A stretch of DNA of 64,000 nucleotides from DASQPJ01 sp036268355. GTDB lineage: Bacteria; Actinomycetota; Actinomycetes; Sporichthyales; Sporichthyaceae. A program made the translations under genes and the position numbers. Under the pieces are notes generated by a model that saw only the letters and a list, made by a program, of their open reading frames with translations, had not been told where the DNA came from and did no database searches. The DNA lies in NCBI GenBank assembly GCA_036268355.1, contig DATAUG010000036.1:1-64000 (forward strand), read 5' to 3'. Position 1 is the first letter of the stretch. Each line of letters begins with the position of its first letter. Shown one piece after another: positions 35,534 through 44,481 of this stretch.

Positions 35534-37179
35534 GTCCGACTCGCAAGGCACCCGCCAAGGCGATTGCACCCGCTGCCCCGGTGGCTCGGAAGACACCGTC
35601 CGGGACCGTCGCCTTCGTCGGCGCCGGCCCGGGTGACCCCGGGCTGATAACCGTGCGGGCCACCGAGCTGTTGGCCGAGGCCCAGGTGGTCGTGCTGGCC
35701 GAGCACGCCCGGGAACAGCTGTTGACGTGGTGCGCGCCGGACGTCGTCGCGGTCGACGGGGCGTTCGACCCCGCCGGTGTGCCGCTGACGCCGGGCGCCC
35801 GGGCCAAGGTCATCACCGGCGCGGCCAAGGGTGGACGCCGGGTCGTGCGGTTGATGGACGGCGATCCCGGGATGCACGTCGGTCTGGCCGAGGAGGCCGC
35901 CGCCTGCGTCAAGGCCGGGCTGGAGTTCCAGGTCGTGCCCGGGGTGCCTGCGGTGTCGGCGGTGCCGGCGTTCGCGGGGGTCCCGTTGACCAACCGCACC
36001 GTGCGGGAGGTCCGGATGATCGACGCCCAGGACCCGAAGACCGACTGGATGGCGGTGGCCAGCAAGGACGCCACCCTGGTACTGACCAACACTTCCGAGG
36101 CGGGCCTGATCCGGGCCGCCACGGCCAAGCTCGTCGAGGCGGGCCTGGACCCGGCCACCCCGGTGCTGACCACCTGGGCCGGGACCACCACCGAGCAGCG
36201 CACGGTCGTCTCGGTGCTGGTCGACATCGCCGACGCGCTGCCCAACGAGCCGCTGGTCGGTTCGGCGGTGACCGTGATCGGCGACGTGGTCGACCAGCGG
36301 GCCACCCTGTCCTGGTTCGAGACCCGGCCGCTGTTCGGCTGGCGGGTGCTGGTGCCGCGCACCAAGGACCAGTCGGTCGGGCTGGTCTCGCGGCTGCGCT
36401 CGTTCGGCGCGGTGCCCGAGGAGGTGCCGACGATCTCCGTCGAGCCGCCGCGCGCCCCGCAGCAGATGGAGCGGGCCATCAAGGGCCTCGTGACCGGACG
36501 CTACGAGTGGACCGCGTTCACCTCACGCAACGCCGTCAAGGCCGTCCGGGAGAAGTTCGAGGAGTACGGCCTGGACGCCCGGGCGTTCTCCGGGATCAAG
36601 GTTGCCGCGGTCGGCGAGCAGACCGCCGCGGACCTCGCCGCCTGGGGTATCAAGGCGGACCTGGTGCCCAGCGGGGAGCAGTCGGCGCACGGCCTGCTGG
36701 CCGACTGGCCGCCGTTCGATGAGGTCTTCGACCCGATCAACCGGGTGTTCCTGCCCCGCGCGGACATCGCCACCGAGACCCTGGTCGCCGGCCTGATCGA
36801 GCTCGGCTGGGAGGTGGACGACGTCACCGCATACCGGACGGTCCGCGCCGCCCCGCCGCCGGCTCCGGTTCGTGAGGCGATCAAGAGCGGTGGCTTCGAC
36901 GCGGTCGTGTTCACCTCGTCCTCGACCGTACGGAATCTGGTCGGGATCGCCGGGAAGCCGCACTCCGGCACGGTGATCGCCTGCATCGGCCCGGCCACCG
37001 CGGCCGCCGCCGAGGAGCACGGCCTGCGGGTGGACGTGCTGGCCCCGACGCCGTCGGCGCGCGACCTGGCCGACGCGTTGGCCGCCTTCGGGGCGTCCCG
37101 GCAGCAGGAGGCCGCCGAGGCCGGCGAGTTGGCGCTGCGACCTTCGGAGAAGCGGACGGCGGTCCGGCGGCGTCGGTAG
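35530..37179 (+). CDS. hemD: Uroporphyrinogen-III synthase fused to a SUMT-like methyltransferase domain
   Basis: 549 aa. Residues about 25-265 form a tetrapyrrole-methylase fold (VAFVGAGPGDPGLITVRATELL, VRLMDGDPGMHV, VVPGVPAVSAVPAFAGVPLT), and residues about 275-515 a HemD uroporphyrinogen-III synthase domain (WRVLVPRTKDQSVGLVSRLR, EWTAFTSRNAVKAV, VFTSSSTVRNL, ACIGPATAAAAEEHGLRVDV). This fusion is usual in actinobacteria. The methylase half is divergent from true SUMT, lacking the normal YDRLV and GGDPFVFGRG-type motifs, so its catalytic status is open. A long hairpin follows, before hemB. Confidence 0.93.
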   Translation: MSPTRKAPAKAIAPAAPVARKTPSGTVAFVGAGPGDPGLITVRATELLAEAQVVVLAEHAREQLLTWCAPDVVAVDGAFDPAGVPLTPGARAKVITGAAKGGRRVVRLMDGDPGMHVGLAEEAAACVKAGLEFQVVPGVPAVSAVPAFAGVPLTNRTVREVRMIDAQDPKTDWMAVASKDATLVLTNTSEAGLIRAATAKLVEAGLDPATPVLTTWAGTTTEQRTVVSVLVDIADALPNEPLVGSAVTVIGDVVDQRATLSWFETRPLFGWRVLVPRTKDQSVGLVSRLRSFGAVPEEVPTISVEPPRAPQQMERAIKGLVTGRYEWTAFTSRNAVKAVREKFEEYGLDARAFSGIKVAAVGEQTAADLAAWGIKADLVPSGEQSAHGLLADWPPFDEVFDPINRVFLPRADIATETLVAGLIELGWEVDDVTAYRTVRAAPPPAPVREAIKSGGFDAVVFTSSSTVRNLVGIAGKPHSGTVIACIGPATAAAAEEHGLRVDVLAPTPSARDLADALAAFGASRQQEAAEAGELALRPSEKRTAVRRRR

Positions 37180-37187
37180 CCCGCGCT

Positions 37188-37255
37188 CGCGACTTATGCC
37201 GCCTGTTGCACCGGTCCGAGCCCCCTGATGGGTGCGACCGGCGGCAGAAGTTGCG
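37188..37255. terminator. Long imperfect hairpin between hemD and hemB (H3)
   Basis: Arms 37188-37212 and 37231-37255 match at 21 of 25 positions around an 18-base loop. The right arm in reverse complement, CGCAACTTCTGCCGCCGGTC, shares GCAwCTTCTGsCG with hairpin H2 at 21484. Confidence 0.55.
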
Positions 37256-37293
37256 GAGTCCACGGAGGCTGCGCCGGCACGTAAGGTGCGGTG

Positions 37294-38274
37294 ATGGATT
37301 CGGGCTTCCCGGCGGTGCGGATGCGCCGGCTACGGCGCACCGCGGCGTTGCGACGGCTGGTCGCGCAGACCTCGCTGGAGCCACGGCACCTCGTGCTGCC
37401 GATGTTCGTCCGCGAGGGTGCCGCCGAGCCGGTGCCGATCGCGGCCATGCCCGGCGTGGTGCAGCACTCGTTGGACTCGCTGCGCAAGGCCGCTGTCGAC
37501 GCCGTCGAGGCCGGCGTCGGCGGGCTGATGCTGTTCGGGATTCCGCTGGCCAAGGACGCCGACGGATCCGGTGCGCAGGACCCCGACGGCATCTTGAACG
37601 TCGCGTTGCGCGAACTGTCCGCCGAACTCGGTGAGACGACCGTGCTGATGAGCGACCTGTGCCTGGACGAATTCACCGACCACGGGCACTGCGGGGTGCT
37701 CGCCGCCGACGGGTCGGTCGACAACGACGCCACCCTTGCCCGGTTCGGCCGGATGGCCGTGGCCCAGGCGCGGGCGGGCGCCGACGTGCTCGGTCCGTCG
37801 GGGATGATGGACGGCCAGATCGGCCACGTCCGCGCCGAACTGGACGCCGCGGGGTTCGCCGACGTCGCGCTGCTCGCCTACTCCGCGAAGTACGCCTCGG
37901 CGTTCTACGGCCCGTTCCGGGAGGCTGTGCAGTCGAGCCTGACCGGCGACCGGCGCGCCTATCAGCAGGACCCGGGCAACGCCCGGGAGGCGTTGCGCGA
38001 GGTGCGCCTGGACGTGGCCGAGGGCGCCGACATGGTGATGGTCAAGCCTGCGCTGGGCTACCTGGACGTGCTGCGCGAGGTACGCGACGCGGTGGACGTG
38101 CCGGTGGCGGCCTATCAGGTGTCCGGGGAGTACTCGATGATCGAGGCCGCCGCCGCGGCCGGATACCTGGACCGGGACCGGGCGATCGACGAGTCGCTGC
38201 GCTCGATCCGGCGGGCGGGCGCGGACTTCGTGCTCACCTACTGGGCCGCTCAGTGGGCCCGACGGCTGCGCTGA
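37294..38274 (+). CDS. hemB: Delta-aminolevulinic acid dehydratase (porphobilinogen synthase)
   Basis: Condenses two aminolevulinates to porphobilinogen. 326 aa from ATG 37294 (GTG 37291 adjacent). The two active-site lysines lie in LLAYSAKYASAFYGPFR and MVMVKPALGYLDV. The metal-site segment reads DLCLDEFTDHGHCG, with Asp replacing some cysteines of zinc-dependent enzymes, which points to a magnesium-type metal site. It stands in the hem run but after a hairpin, and lacks overlap with hemD, so it may have its own promoter. Confidence 0.97.
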   Translation: MDSGFPAVRMRRLRRTAALRRLVAQTSLEPRHLVLPMFVREGAAEPVPIAAMPGVVQHSLDSLRKAAVDAVEAGVGGLMLFGIPLAKDADGSGAQDPDGILNVALRELSAELGETTVLMSDLCLDEFTDHGHCGVLAADGSVDNDATLARFGRMAVAQARAGADVLGPSGMMDGQIGHVRAELDAAGFADVALLAYSAKYASAFYGPFREAVQSSLTGDRRAYQQDPGNAREALREVRLDVAEGADMVMVKPALGYLDVLREVRDAVDVPVAAYQVSGEYSMIEAAAAAGYLDRDRAIDESLRSIRRAGADFVLTYWAAQWARRLR

Positions 38275-38999
38275 TCCGATGCGGCGGAACCCGCTGTGGA
38301 CTTGGTGTGCGTGGGATGGTCGGCGACGCTGAGCAGCACCGCGCCGCCGGCGATGAGCACGAATCCGGCGAGAGCCAGCCGCAGGTCCCGACGCCAGGTA
38401 CGGCCGGCCGGGTCGCCCAGCGCCGCGACGTCGCCGCCCGCCGACAGCGCGACCTCGCCCGCGAGGACGGCACTGCCGTCGATGGCGGTCCCGACGTCAC
38501 CGGCGGCCAGCAGATCCTCACCGCCGACGAGGACGAACTCCAGCACCTCGACCTCGCCCACCGTCTCCGGGGCGCGCTCGAACCACGGATGGCCGTCCTG
38601 CCGGCCCGCTCGCCACGACGGAGCGATCTGCTCCAGTGCCGGGCACCGGGGGCCCACCAGCACCCGCCGGCCCCCGAGGTCGACCAGCGCGAACGGCTGG
38701 GCGGAGAACGTCTCCACGGTGTCGCGCCGCGTGCCGTCGGTGGCCGACTGGCTGGCCAGGTACCAGACGCACTCGCGGCCGGACAACGGTGCCCGTACGG
38801 TCCCCCCGGGGCCCGCCGCCACCGTGCCCCGAACCACGACGCGGCGGCCGCGCGCGGTCCGCGGCAGCTTTTCGAAGGGAATCACCGTGCGGCCCGGGAG
38901 CAGCCGCATCTGCACCCCGGCACCGATCGCACCCAAGGTCCCGATGATTGCCAGGAAAGACCCGGCGAGTACCAGGAGCAGTCCTGCGAGCACCACCAC
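38250..38999 (-). CDS. Membrane protein with GIDE/MULAN-like domain
   Basis: 249 aa, with membrane segments at both ends: residues about 1-28 (VVLAGLLLVLAGSFLAIIG) and about 209-229 (LRLALAGFVLIAGGAVLLS). The region between resembles the GIDE fold of MULAN-type proteins: RGRRVVVRGTVAAGPGGTVRAPLSGRECVWYL contains the characteristic SGRxCxWY motif. Function in bacteria is unknown. The 3' end overlaps the 3' end of hemB by 25 bases in convergent orientation. GTG codons at 38999, 38996 and 38993 are all possible starts. Confidence 0.65.
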   Translation of the reverse strand: MVVLAGLLLVLAGSFLAIIGTLGAIGAGVQMRLLPGRTVIPFEKLPRTARGRRVVVRGTVAAGPGGTVRAPLSGRECVWYLASQSATDGTRRDTVETFSAQPFALVDLGGRRVLVGPRCPALEQIAPSWRAGRQDGHPWFERAPETVGEVEVLEFVLVGGEDLLAAGDVGTAIDGSAVLAGEVALSAGGDVAALGDPAGRTWRRDLRLALAGFVLIAGGAVLLSVADHPTHTKSTAGSAASDQRSRRAH

Positions 39000-39236
39000 C
39001 GGTCCACCGTACTGGGCCGGATCCTCGCCGGGGCTGGGCCCGTCGAGTGGACATCTGTGCCCTCGACGCGCAGGCTCGGTTCACCCGATCAGGTCACGGT
39101 CATCCCCAACGCAACCAAATCGGGTGTCGCTTCGTCCAAGTGGCAAGTCCGCATTTCCGGCACGGCGGCCAGGCTTTCGCAAACGACGGGTTTCAGCCGC
39201 GCCGGCAGGGTGGCTCAGCACAAGGAGGTGCTCGGT

Positions 39237-39926
39237 TTGGCGTCGCAGCAGGTTCCCGGTCGCGCTCGGACCATCGGTGTCGGCCTGTTGGCCGCCTGCA
39301 CAGTTGTCGCGGGGGTGATCACAGCGCTCGGCGTTCCGTCCTCAGCGTCCGAGACCAGCCCCTCCACCGCGGCGGTTGCGACCGCCGACAGCCCCAACTA
39401 CGTGGCGGTCGCGGCATTGCCGCAGGGCGCCCGGTTCGGCAGCTGGACGGCCGGTGCGATCGACAACGGCCTGCCGGCCAAGTCGCCGTTCTGCCTGGAC
39501 GGCGTCTTCGATCCGTCGACCACCGGCAACCGCGGGTACTACGGCAAGACGAAGGTCGCCGCCGAGGAACTGGTCAGCGTGCTGGGCAGCAGCCAGGCCG
39601 CCGACGACCTCGTGAGCAAGCTGCGCACCCAGATCCAGGGCTGCTACCAGCAATGGCTGAACATGGACATCCCGGCCTATCGCAAGGGGCACCGCAGCGC
39701 GAGCTGGGCGCGCTACGCCTCGTCGGACGCACCGGACGAACCGACGATCTACGGGGTGTTCACGGTGCCGCCGCCCGGATTCGACCACGCGACGAACCTC
39801 TACGCCGTCGGTCGACGCGGCAACACCGTGATGGTGATGCACATGGTCCTGGTGGGCGACCGCGGCAATGCCCCGGCCGTCCAGTTCCAGTCCTCCGCAA
39901 TGGCGGCGATGTCCACGCTGTACTGA
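39237..39926 (+). CDS. Exported protein of unknown function
   Basis: 229 aa from TTG 39237, chosen because a consensus AAGGAGG lies at 39222-39228, 8 bases upstream; an in-frame GTG at 39210 has a poorer site. The N-terminus has basic residues and one hydrophobic stretch (IGVGLLAACTVVAGVITALG), then a Ser/Thr-rich spacer, consistent with a signal peptide or anchor. The rest is a globular domain with two cysteines (SPFCLDG, QGCYQQW) that could form a disulphide. No family recognised. It lies between the GIDE-like gene and hemL; the preceding 237 bases show no other gene. Confidence 0.65.
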   Translation: MASQQVPGRARTIGVGLLAACTVVAGVITALGVPSSASETSPSTAAVATADSPNYVAVAALPQGARFGSWTAGAIDNGLPAKSPFCLDGVFDPSTTGNRGYYGKTKVAAEELVSVLGSSQAADDLVSKLRTQIQGCYQQWLNMDIPAYRKGHRSASWARYASSDAPDEPTIYGVFTVPPPGFDHATNLYAVGRRGNTVMVMHMVLVGDRGNAPAVQFQSSAMAAMSTLY

Positions 39927-40055
39927 TCCGTATCGCCTGCACTACCTCGGGCAACTGCCGCGGCGGTGAGCCGACCGGCCGGTTCTCCTGGCTCGCGGCG
40001 GCGGACTGCCGCACTGGGCGGTCGGCCGCAACTGGGGCAGTGAGACCATGGGCGG

Positions 40056-41357
40056 GTGAACTCGGTCGATCGCTCGCAGGCCTGGTTCGCGCGCGCCCGA
40101 GCGGTCATTCCGGGCGGGGTGAACTCGCCGGTCCGGGCCTACCGAGCCGTGGGTGGCACCCCCCGGTTCATAGCGGCCGGCCGCGGGCCGTACCTGATCG
40201 ACGTCGACGGGCGCGAGTACGTCGACCTGGTGTGTTCGTGGGGGCCGCTGATCCTGGGACACGCCCACCCGGAGGTCGTCTCGGCGGCGCAGGCCGCCGT
40301 GGCCTCCGGTGCCTCCTTCGGGGCGCCGACGCCGGGTGAGGTGGAACTCGCCGAGGAGATCGTGGCCCGCGTTCCGGTCGTCGAACGGATCCGGTTCGTC
40401 TCCTCCGGCACCGAGGCCACGATGTCGGCGGTCCGGCTGGCCCGCGGGATCACCGGACGGCCCGGGCTGATCAAATTCGCCGGCTGCTACCACGGGCACG
40501 TCGACTCGATGCTGGCCGCGGCCGGGTCGGGGGTGGCCACCTTCGGGCTGCCCGACACCGCCGGGGTCACCGGCGCCGCCGTCGCCGACACCGTGGTCGT
40601 GCCCTACAACGACCTGGACGCCGTGGCCGCCGCGTTCGCCGCCCATCCGGACCAGATCGCGGCGTTGATCACCGAGGCGGCGCCGGGGAACATGGGTGTG
40701 GTGCCGCCGGACCCGGGCTTCACCCTCGGTCTGGCCCGGTTGTGCCGCGAGAACGGGGCCCTGTTCATCTCCGACGAGGTGATGACCGGCTTCCGGGCCG
40801 GCCCGGCCGGATGGTTCGGGATCGAAGGGGTCGCGCCGGACCTCATCACGTTCGGCAAGGTCATGGGCGGGGGCTTCCCGGCCGCCGCGTTCGGTGGCCG
40901 GGCGCAGCTGATGGCCGCGTTGGCCCCGGACGGCCCGGTGTACCAGGCCGGGACGTTGTCCGGGAATCCGGTCGCGATGGCCGCCGGCCTGGCCACGCTG
41001 CGCGCCTGCACACCGGCCGTCTACGAGCATCTGGCGAAGTCCGGCGAGGTGATCGCGGTGGCGGCCGCGGAGGCGTTGGCCGCCGCGGGCGTGGAGCACC
41101 GGATCCAATTCGCCGGGACGATGTTCTCGGTGTTCTTCACCGACGCCCCGGTGCGCGACTACGCCGGAGCCCGGTCGCAGCGGCTCGACCGCTTCGCGGC
41201 GTTCTTCCACGAGATGCTCGCCCGCGGCGTCCACCTGCCGCCCTCGGCGTTCGAGGCCTGGTTCCTGTCGGCCGCCCACGACGACGAGGCCCTGTCCCGG
41301 GTGCTCGACGCCCTGCCCCACGCCGCCCGCGCGGCTGCCGAGGTGCTGCCCGCGTGA
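40056..41357 (+). CDS. hemL: Glutamate-1-semialdehyde 2,1-aminomutase
   Basis: PLP enzyme converting glutamate-1-semialdehyde, the HemA product, to 5-aminolevulinate. 433 aa with GGVNSPVRAY near the N-terminus, FVSSGTEATMSAVRLARG, KFAGCYHGHVDS, LFISDEVMTGFR and the PLP lysine in ITFGKVMGGGFP. Length and start ATG 40056 are standard. Downstream lies dispersed repeat C, then a phosphatase gene; this hemL-phosphatase-ccd order is shared with mycobacteria. Confidence 0.97.
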   Translation: MNSVDRSQAWFARARAVIPGGVNSPVRAYRAVGGTPRFIAAGRGPYLIDVDGREYVDLVCSWGPLILGHAHPEVVSAAQAAVASGASFGAPTPGEVELAEEIVARVPVVERIRFVSSGTEATMSAVRLARGITGRPGLIKFAGCYHGHVDSMLAAAGSGVATFGLPDTAGVTGAAVADTVVVPYNDLDAVAAAFAAHPDQIAALITEAAPGNMGVVPPDPGFTLGLARLCRENGALFISDEVMTGFRAGPAGWFGIEGVAPDLITFGKVMGGGFPAAAFGGRAQLMAALAPDGPVYQAGTLSGNPVAMAAGLATLRACTPAVYEHLAKSGEVIAVAAAEALAAAGVEHRIQFAGTMFSVFFTDAPVRDYAGARSQRLDRFAAFFHEMLARGVHLPPSAFEAWFLSAAHDDEALSRVLDALPHAARAAAEVLPA

Positions 41358-41368
41358 ACAAATCCGTC

Positions 41369-41441
41369 GGGGTGACACCCCCAAACGCGACCAGACTCGG
41401 CGTGTCACGGGCGAATCAGTGTCGGTCGGGGTGTCACCCCC
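41369..41441. repeat. Dispersed intergenic repeat, copy C
   Basis: 73-base element between hemL and the phosphatase gene. It is bounded by GGGGTGACACCCCC (41369-41382) and GGGGTGTCACCCCC (41428-41441), with GGCGTGTCACGGGCGAAT and GTGTCGGTCGGGG between them. It aligns with copy B in inverse orientation. Confidence 0.8.
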
Positions 41442-41475
41442 AAGCGCTCCGGCCGGACGGGTCTGGAGAGCGCTC

Positions 41476-42114
41476 ATGACGACGACCTTGGTGCATGTGG
41501 TTCGGCACGGCGAGGTGCACAACCCGGAGAAGGTCCTGTACGGCCGGTTGCCCGGCTACCACCTGTCCGAGCTGGGCACGAAGATGGCCGAGCGGGTCGC
41601 CGAGTCGCTGGTCGGGCGGGACGTGACCGTGGTGATCGCCTCCCCGCTGGAGCGCGCCCGCGAGACGGCCGCGCCGATCGCGGCAGCGTTCGACCTGGAG
41701 GTCGACACCGATGCCCGGCTGATCGAGGCGGCCAACCACTTCGAGGGTTTGACCTTCGGCGTCGGCGACGGCTCGCTGCGGCAGCCGCGGCACTGGCCAT
41801 ACCTGTGGAACCCGTTCCGGCCGTCGTGGGGGGAGCCCTACGTCGACCTGGCCCACCGGATGCTGGGCGCGGCCGCCACCGCGCGCCGGGCGGCGGCCGG
41901 GCACGAGGCCGTCTGCGTCAGCCACCAGCTGCCGATCTGGATCATGCGGCTGCGGATCGAGGGGCGTCGGCTGTGGCACGACCCGCGGCGCCGGCAGTGC
42001 TCGCTGGCCAGCATCACGACGATCCGGTACGAGGGCGAGAAGATCCGCTCGATCACCTATACCGAGCCGGCCGCCGACCTGGTGCCCCGCAAGATCGGCC
42101 CTGCGGGCGCCTGA
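41476..42114 (+). CDS. Histidine phosphatase family protein (phosphoglycerate-mutase-like)
   Basis: 212 aa, Rv0525-like. The catalytic RHG motif is VVRHGEVHNP near residue 9; SPLERARETAAPIA carries the conserved arginine, and CVSHQLPIWIM the second histidine. It contains an actinobacterial-specific block HWPYLWNPFRPSWGEPYVDLA at about 110-130. Substrate unknown. ATG 41476 is used because it gives the family N-terminus. Its TGA overlaps the ccdA ATG by one base, tying it to cytochrome maturation genes. Confidence 0.9.
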   Translation: MTTTLVHVVRHGEVHNPEKVLYGRLPGYHLSELGTKMAERVAESLVGRDVTVVIASPLERARETAAPIAAAFDLEVDTDARLIEAANHFEGLTFGVGDGSLRQPRHWPYLWNPFRPSWGEPYVDLAHRMLGAAATARRAAAGHEAVCVSHQLPIWIMRLRIEGRRLWHDPRRRQCSLASITTIRYEGEKIRSITYTEPAADLVPRKIGPAGA

Positions 42115-42878
42115 TGCGCGCGGCCGAGGGCACGTTCTCCGACCAGGTGACCTCCGGGTCGCTGCTGATCGCGATGCCGGTTGCCCTGTTGGCGGGGCTG
42201 GTGTCGTTTCTGTCCCCGTGCGTGCTGCCGCTGGTGCCCGGGTACCTGTCCTACGTGACCGGGCTGGCCGGGGCGGACCTGGCCGAGCGTCGCCGGGGCC
42301 GGATGTTGCTCGGCACCAGCCTGTTCGTGCTGGGATTCGCGGCGGTCTTCGTCTCCTACGGGGCCGCGTTCGGCCACGTCGGAGACGATCTGGTCGAGCA
42401 CGCGGACGCGATCAACCGGGTCTTGGGCGTGGTCACGATCCTGCTCGGGCTGAGTTTCCTCGGGTTCCTGCCGCGGACCCAGCGTGAGTTCCGCTGGCTG
42501 CACCGCGCGCCGGCGTCCGGTCTGGGCCTGCTCGCTGCCCCGGTGCTCGGGCTGCTCTTCGGGGTCGGCTGGTCGCCGTGCATCGGCCCGACCCTGGGCG
42601 CGGTGCTCACCATGGCCTACGACAGCGCCAGCGCCGGGCGGGGCGCGCTGCTCACGTTCGTCTACAGCCTGGGTCTGGGCCTGCCGTTCGTGGCCGTCGC
42701 GATGGGGCTGCGCCGCGCGCTGGGTGCCCTGGCGTGGGTCCGGGCGCATCACGTCGTGGTGATGCGCACCGGCGGGGCGATGCTTTGCCTGCTCGGGTTG
42801 CTGCTGCTGACCGGTGTCTGGACCTCGCTCTCGGTCCACCTGCGCACCTGGACCTCCGGCTTCGAGACCGCGGTCTGA
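42114..42878 (+). CDS. ccdA: Cytochrome c biogenesis protein CcdA
   Basis: Six-helix membrane protein that passes reducing equivalents from cytoplasmic thioredoxin across the membrane for apocytochrome c reduction. 254 aa; the two redox cysteines sit in SFLSPCVLPLVPGYLSY and GVGWSPCIGPTLGAVL. Start ATG 42114 overlaps the preceding stop (TGATG). In mycobacteria a TlpA/ResA-like thioredoxin gene lies immediately before ccdA; it is absent here, so the extracytoplasmic partner must be encoded elsewhere. Confidence 0.94.
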   Translation: MRAAEGTFSDQVTSGSLLIAMPVALLAGLVSFLSPCVLPLVPGYLSYVTGLAGADLAERRRGRMLLGTSLFVLGFAAVFVSYGAAFGHVGDDLVEHADAINRVLGVVTILLGLSFLGFLPRTQREFRWLHRAPASGLGLLAAPVLGLLFGVGWSPCIGPTLGAVLTMAYDSASAGRGALLTFVYSLGLGLPFVAVAMGLRRALGALAWVRAHHVVVMRTGGAMLCLLGLLLLTGVWTSLSVHLRTWTSGFETAV

Positions 42879-42889
42879 GTGATGGACCG

Positions 42890-44479
42890 ATGACCGCGAC
42901 CACCACGCTGCCCGACGCCCCGGCGTCGCCGCCCCCGTTGGGCACCGTCGGCCTCGCCCGCTGGGCCTGGCGGCAGCTGACCTCGATGCGGACGGCGCTG
43001 CTGCTGCTGTTCGGCCTGGCGTTGGCCGCGATCCCGGGGTCGTTGGTCCCGCAGCGCCCGGTGGACCCGATCGCGGTGGGCCAGTTCCGGACGCGCCACC
43101 CGGATGTGTCCCGCTGGTACGACCGGTTGTCGCTGTTCGACGTCTTCTCCTCGCCGTGGTTCTCCGCGGTCTACCTGCTGCTGATGATCTCGTTGGTGGG
43201 CTGCCTGGTGCCCCGTAGCCGGGCGTACCTGACGGCCGTCCGGGCCAGGCCGCCGGCGGTGCCCCGCAACCTGGATCGGCTCGCCGAGCACCGCGTGGTG
43301 ACCGTGGAGTCCGGGGTCGACGAGGTGCTGGCGTCGGCCGCCGCCGCGTTGCGCCGACGGCGGTTCCGGGTCGACCGGGACACCGAGTCGGTCTCCGCCG
43401 AGCGCGGATACCTGCGGGACACCGGGAACCTGGTCTTCCACCTCTCGTTGGTGGTCATCCTGGTCGGTATCGCCTACGGTCACCTGTCCGGCTTCAAGGG
43501 CAGCACTCTGGTCGTGGAGGGGCACGGCTTCGCCGACACCGTGACCCAGTACGACAATCTGCGGGCCGGCCCGTTGTACGACACCGACCACCTGGCGCCG
43601 TTCGAGGTGACGCTGGATCAGTTCCACGCCAGGTATCAGCTCGACGGACAGCAACGCGGCGCCGCACGCGACTTCTCCGCGGACGTCACCTACATCGCGC
43701 ACCCCGGTGCCCCGCCGGTGGCGCGGCAGATCCGCGTCAACCAACCGTTGCGCGCCGGTGCCACCAAGATCTACCTGGGGCCGCACGGTTACGCGCCGCT
43801 GGTCACCGTGCGCGACGGCAAGGGCGACGTGGTCTTCTCCGGCCCGGTGCCGTTCCTGCCGGTGGACCCGGTGGGGCTGAGCTCCCGGGGCGTGATCAAG
43901 GTGCCGGACGCGGCCCCGACGCAACTTGGTTTCCAGGGCTTCTTCCTGCCCACCGCCGCAATGGACGTCACCCGCGGACCGTTCTCCAGCTTCCCGCAAC
44001 CGTTGAACCCCCGGCTGGTGTTCAACGCGTGGTCCGGTGATCTCGGCCTGGACGGCGGCGTCCCACAGTCGGTGTACCGACTCGACACCACGCATATGAC
44101 TCAGGTACGCGAGACCGAGGACCCGAACTCCCAGCAGGTGACCGCTTCGTTGCCGGTCGGCGGGAGCATCCAGCTGCCGCGCGGGCTGGGCAGCCTGACC
44201 TTCGACGGCTACCGCCAGTGGGTCGTGCTGCAGCTGGCCGACGACCCCGGGCGGGACGTGACCCTGCTCGGGGCGGTGGCCGCGATCCTCGGACTGCTCG
44301 GCTCGCTGTTCGTCCGGCCCCGTCGGGTGTGGGTGCGCGCGAGCCCGGACGGGACCGGGCGTACCTTGGTCGAGATCGGCGCCCTGTCGCGCAGCGACGG
44401 GGTGGACCTGGCCGAGGACGTCGAGAGCACCCTGGGCGCCGTCGGCGTCCGATCGACTCGCGAAACGAGCAGGGAGTGA
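42890..44479 (+). CDS. resB: Cytochrome c biogenesis protein ResB (CcsA/ResB system II)
   Basis: Part of the system II heme ligation complex with CcsB. 529 aa; membrane segments near residues 37-55 (TALLLLFGLALAAIPGSLVP), 92-108 (AVYLLLMISLVGCLVP), 185-203 (LVFHLSLVVILVGIAYG) and the end of the protein (VTLLGAVAAILGLLGSLFV) enclose a large extracytoplasmic domain. ATG 42890 lies 11 bases after ccdA. The last codons overlap the region of the ccsB ribosome site. Confidence 0.93.
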   Translation: MTATTTLPDAPASPPPLGTVGLARWAWRQLTSMRTALLLLFGLALAAIPGSLVPQRPVDPIAVGQFRTRHPDVSRWYDRLSLFDVFSSPWFSAVYLLLMISLVGCLVPRSRAYLTAVRARPPAVPRNLDRLAEHRVVTVESGVDEVLASAAAALRRRRFRVDRDTESVSAERGYLRDTGNLVFHLSLVVILVGIAYGHLSGFKGSTLVVEGHGFADTVTQYDNLRAGPLYDTDHLAPFEVTLDQFHARYQLDGQQRGAARDFSADVTYIAHPGAPPVARQIRVNQPLRAGATKIYLGPHGYAPLVTVRDGKGDVVFSGPVPFLPVDPVGLSSRGVIKVPDAAPTQLGFQGFFLPTAAMDVTRGPFSSFPQPLNPRLVFNAWSGDLGLDGGVPQSVYRLDTTHMTQVRETEDPNSQQVTASLPVGGSIQLPRGLGSLTFDGYRQWVVLQLADDPGRDVTLLGAVAAILGLLGSLFVRPRRVWVRASPDGTGRTLVEIGALSRSDGVDLAEDVESTLGAVGVRSTRETSRE

Positions 44480-44481
44480 GC

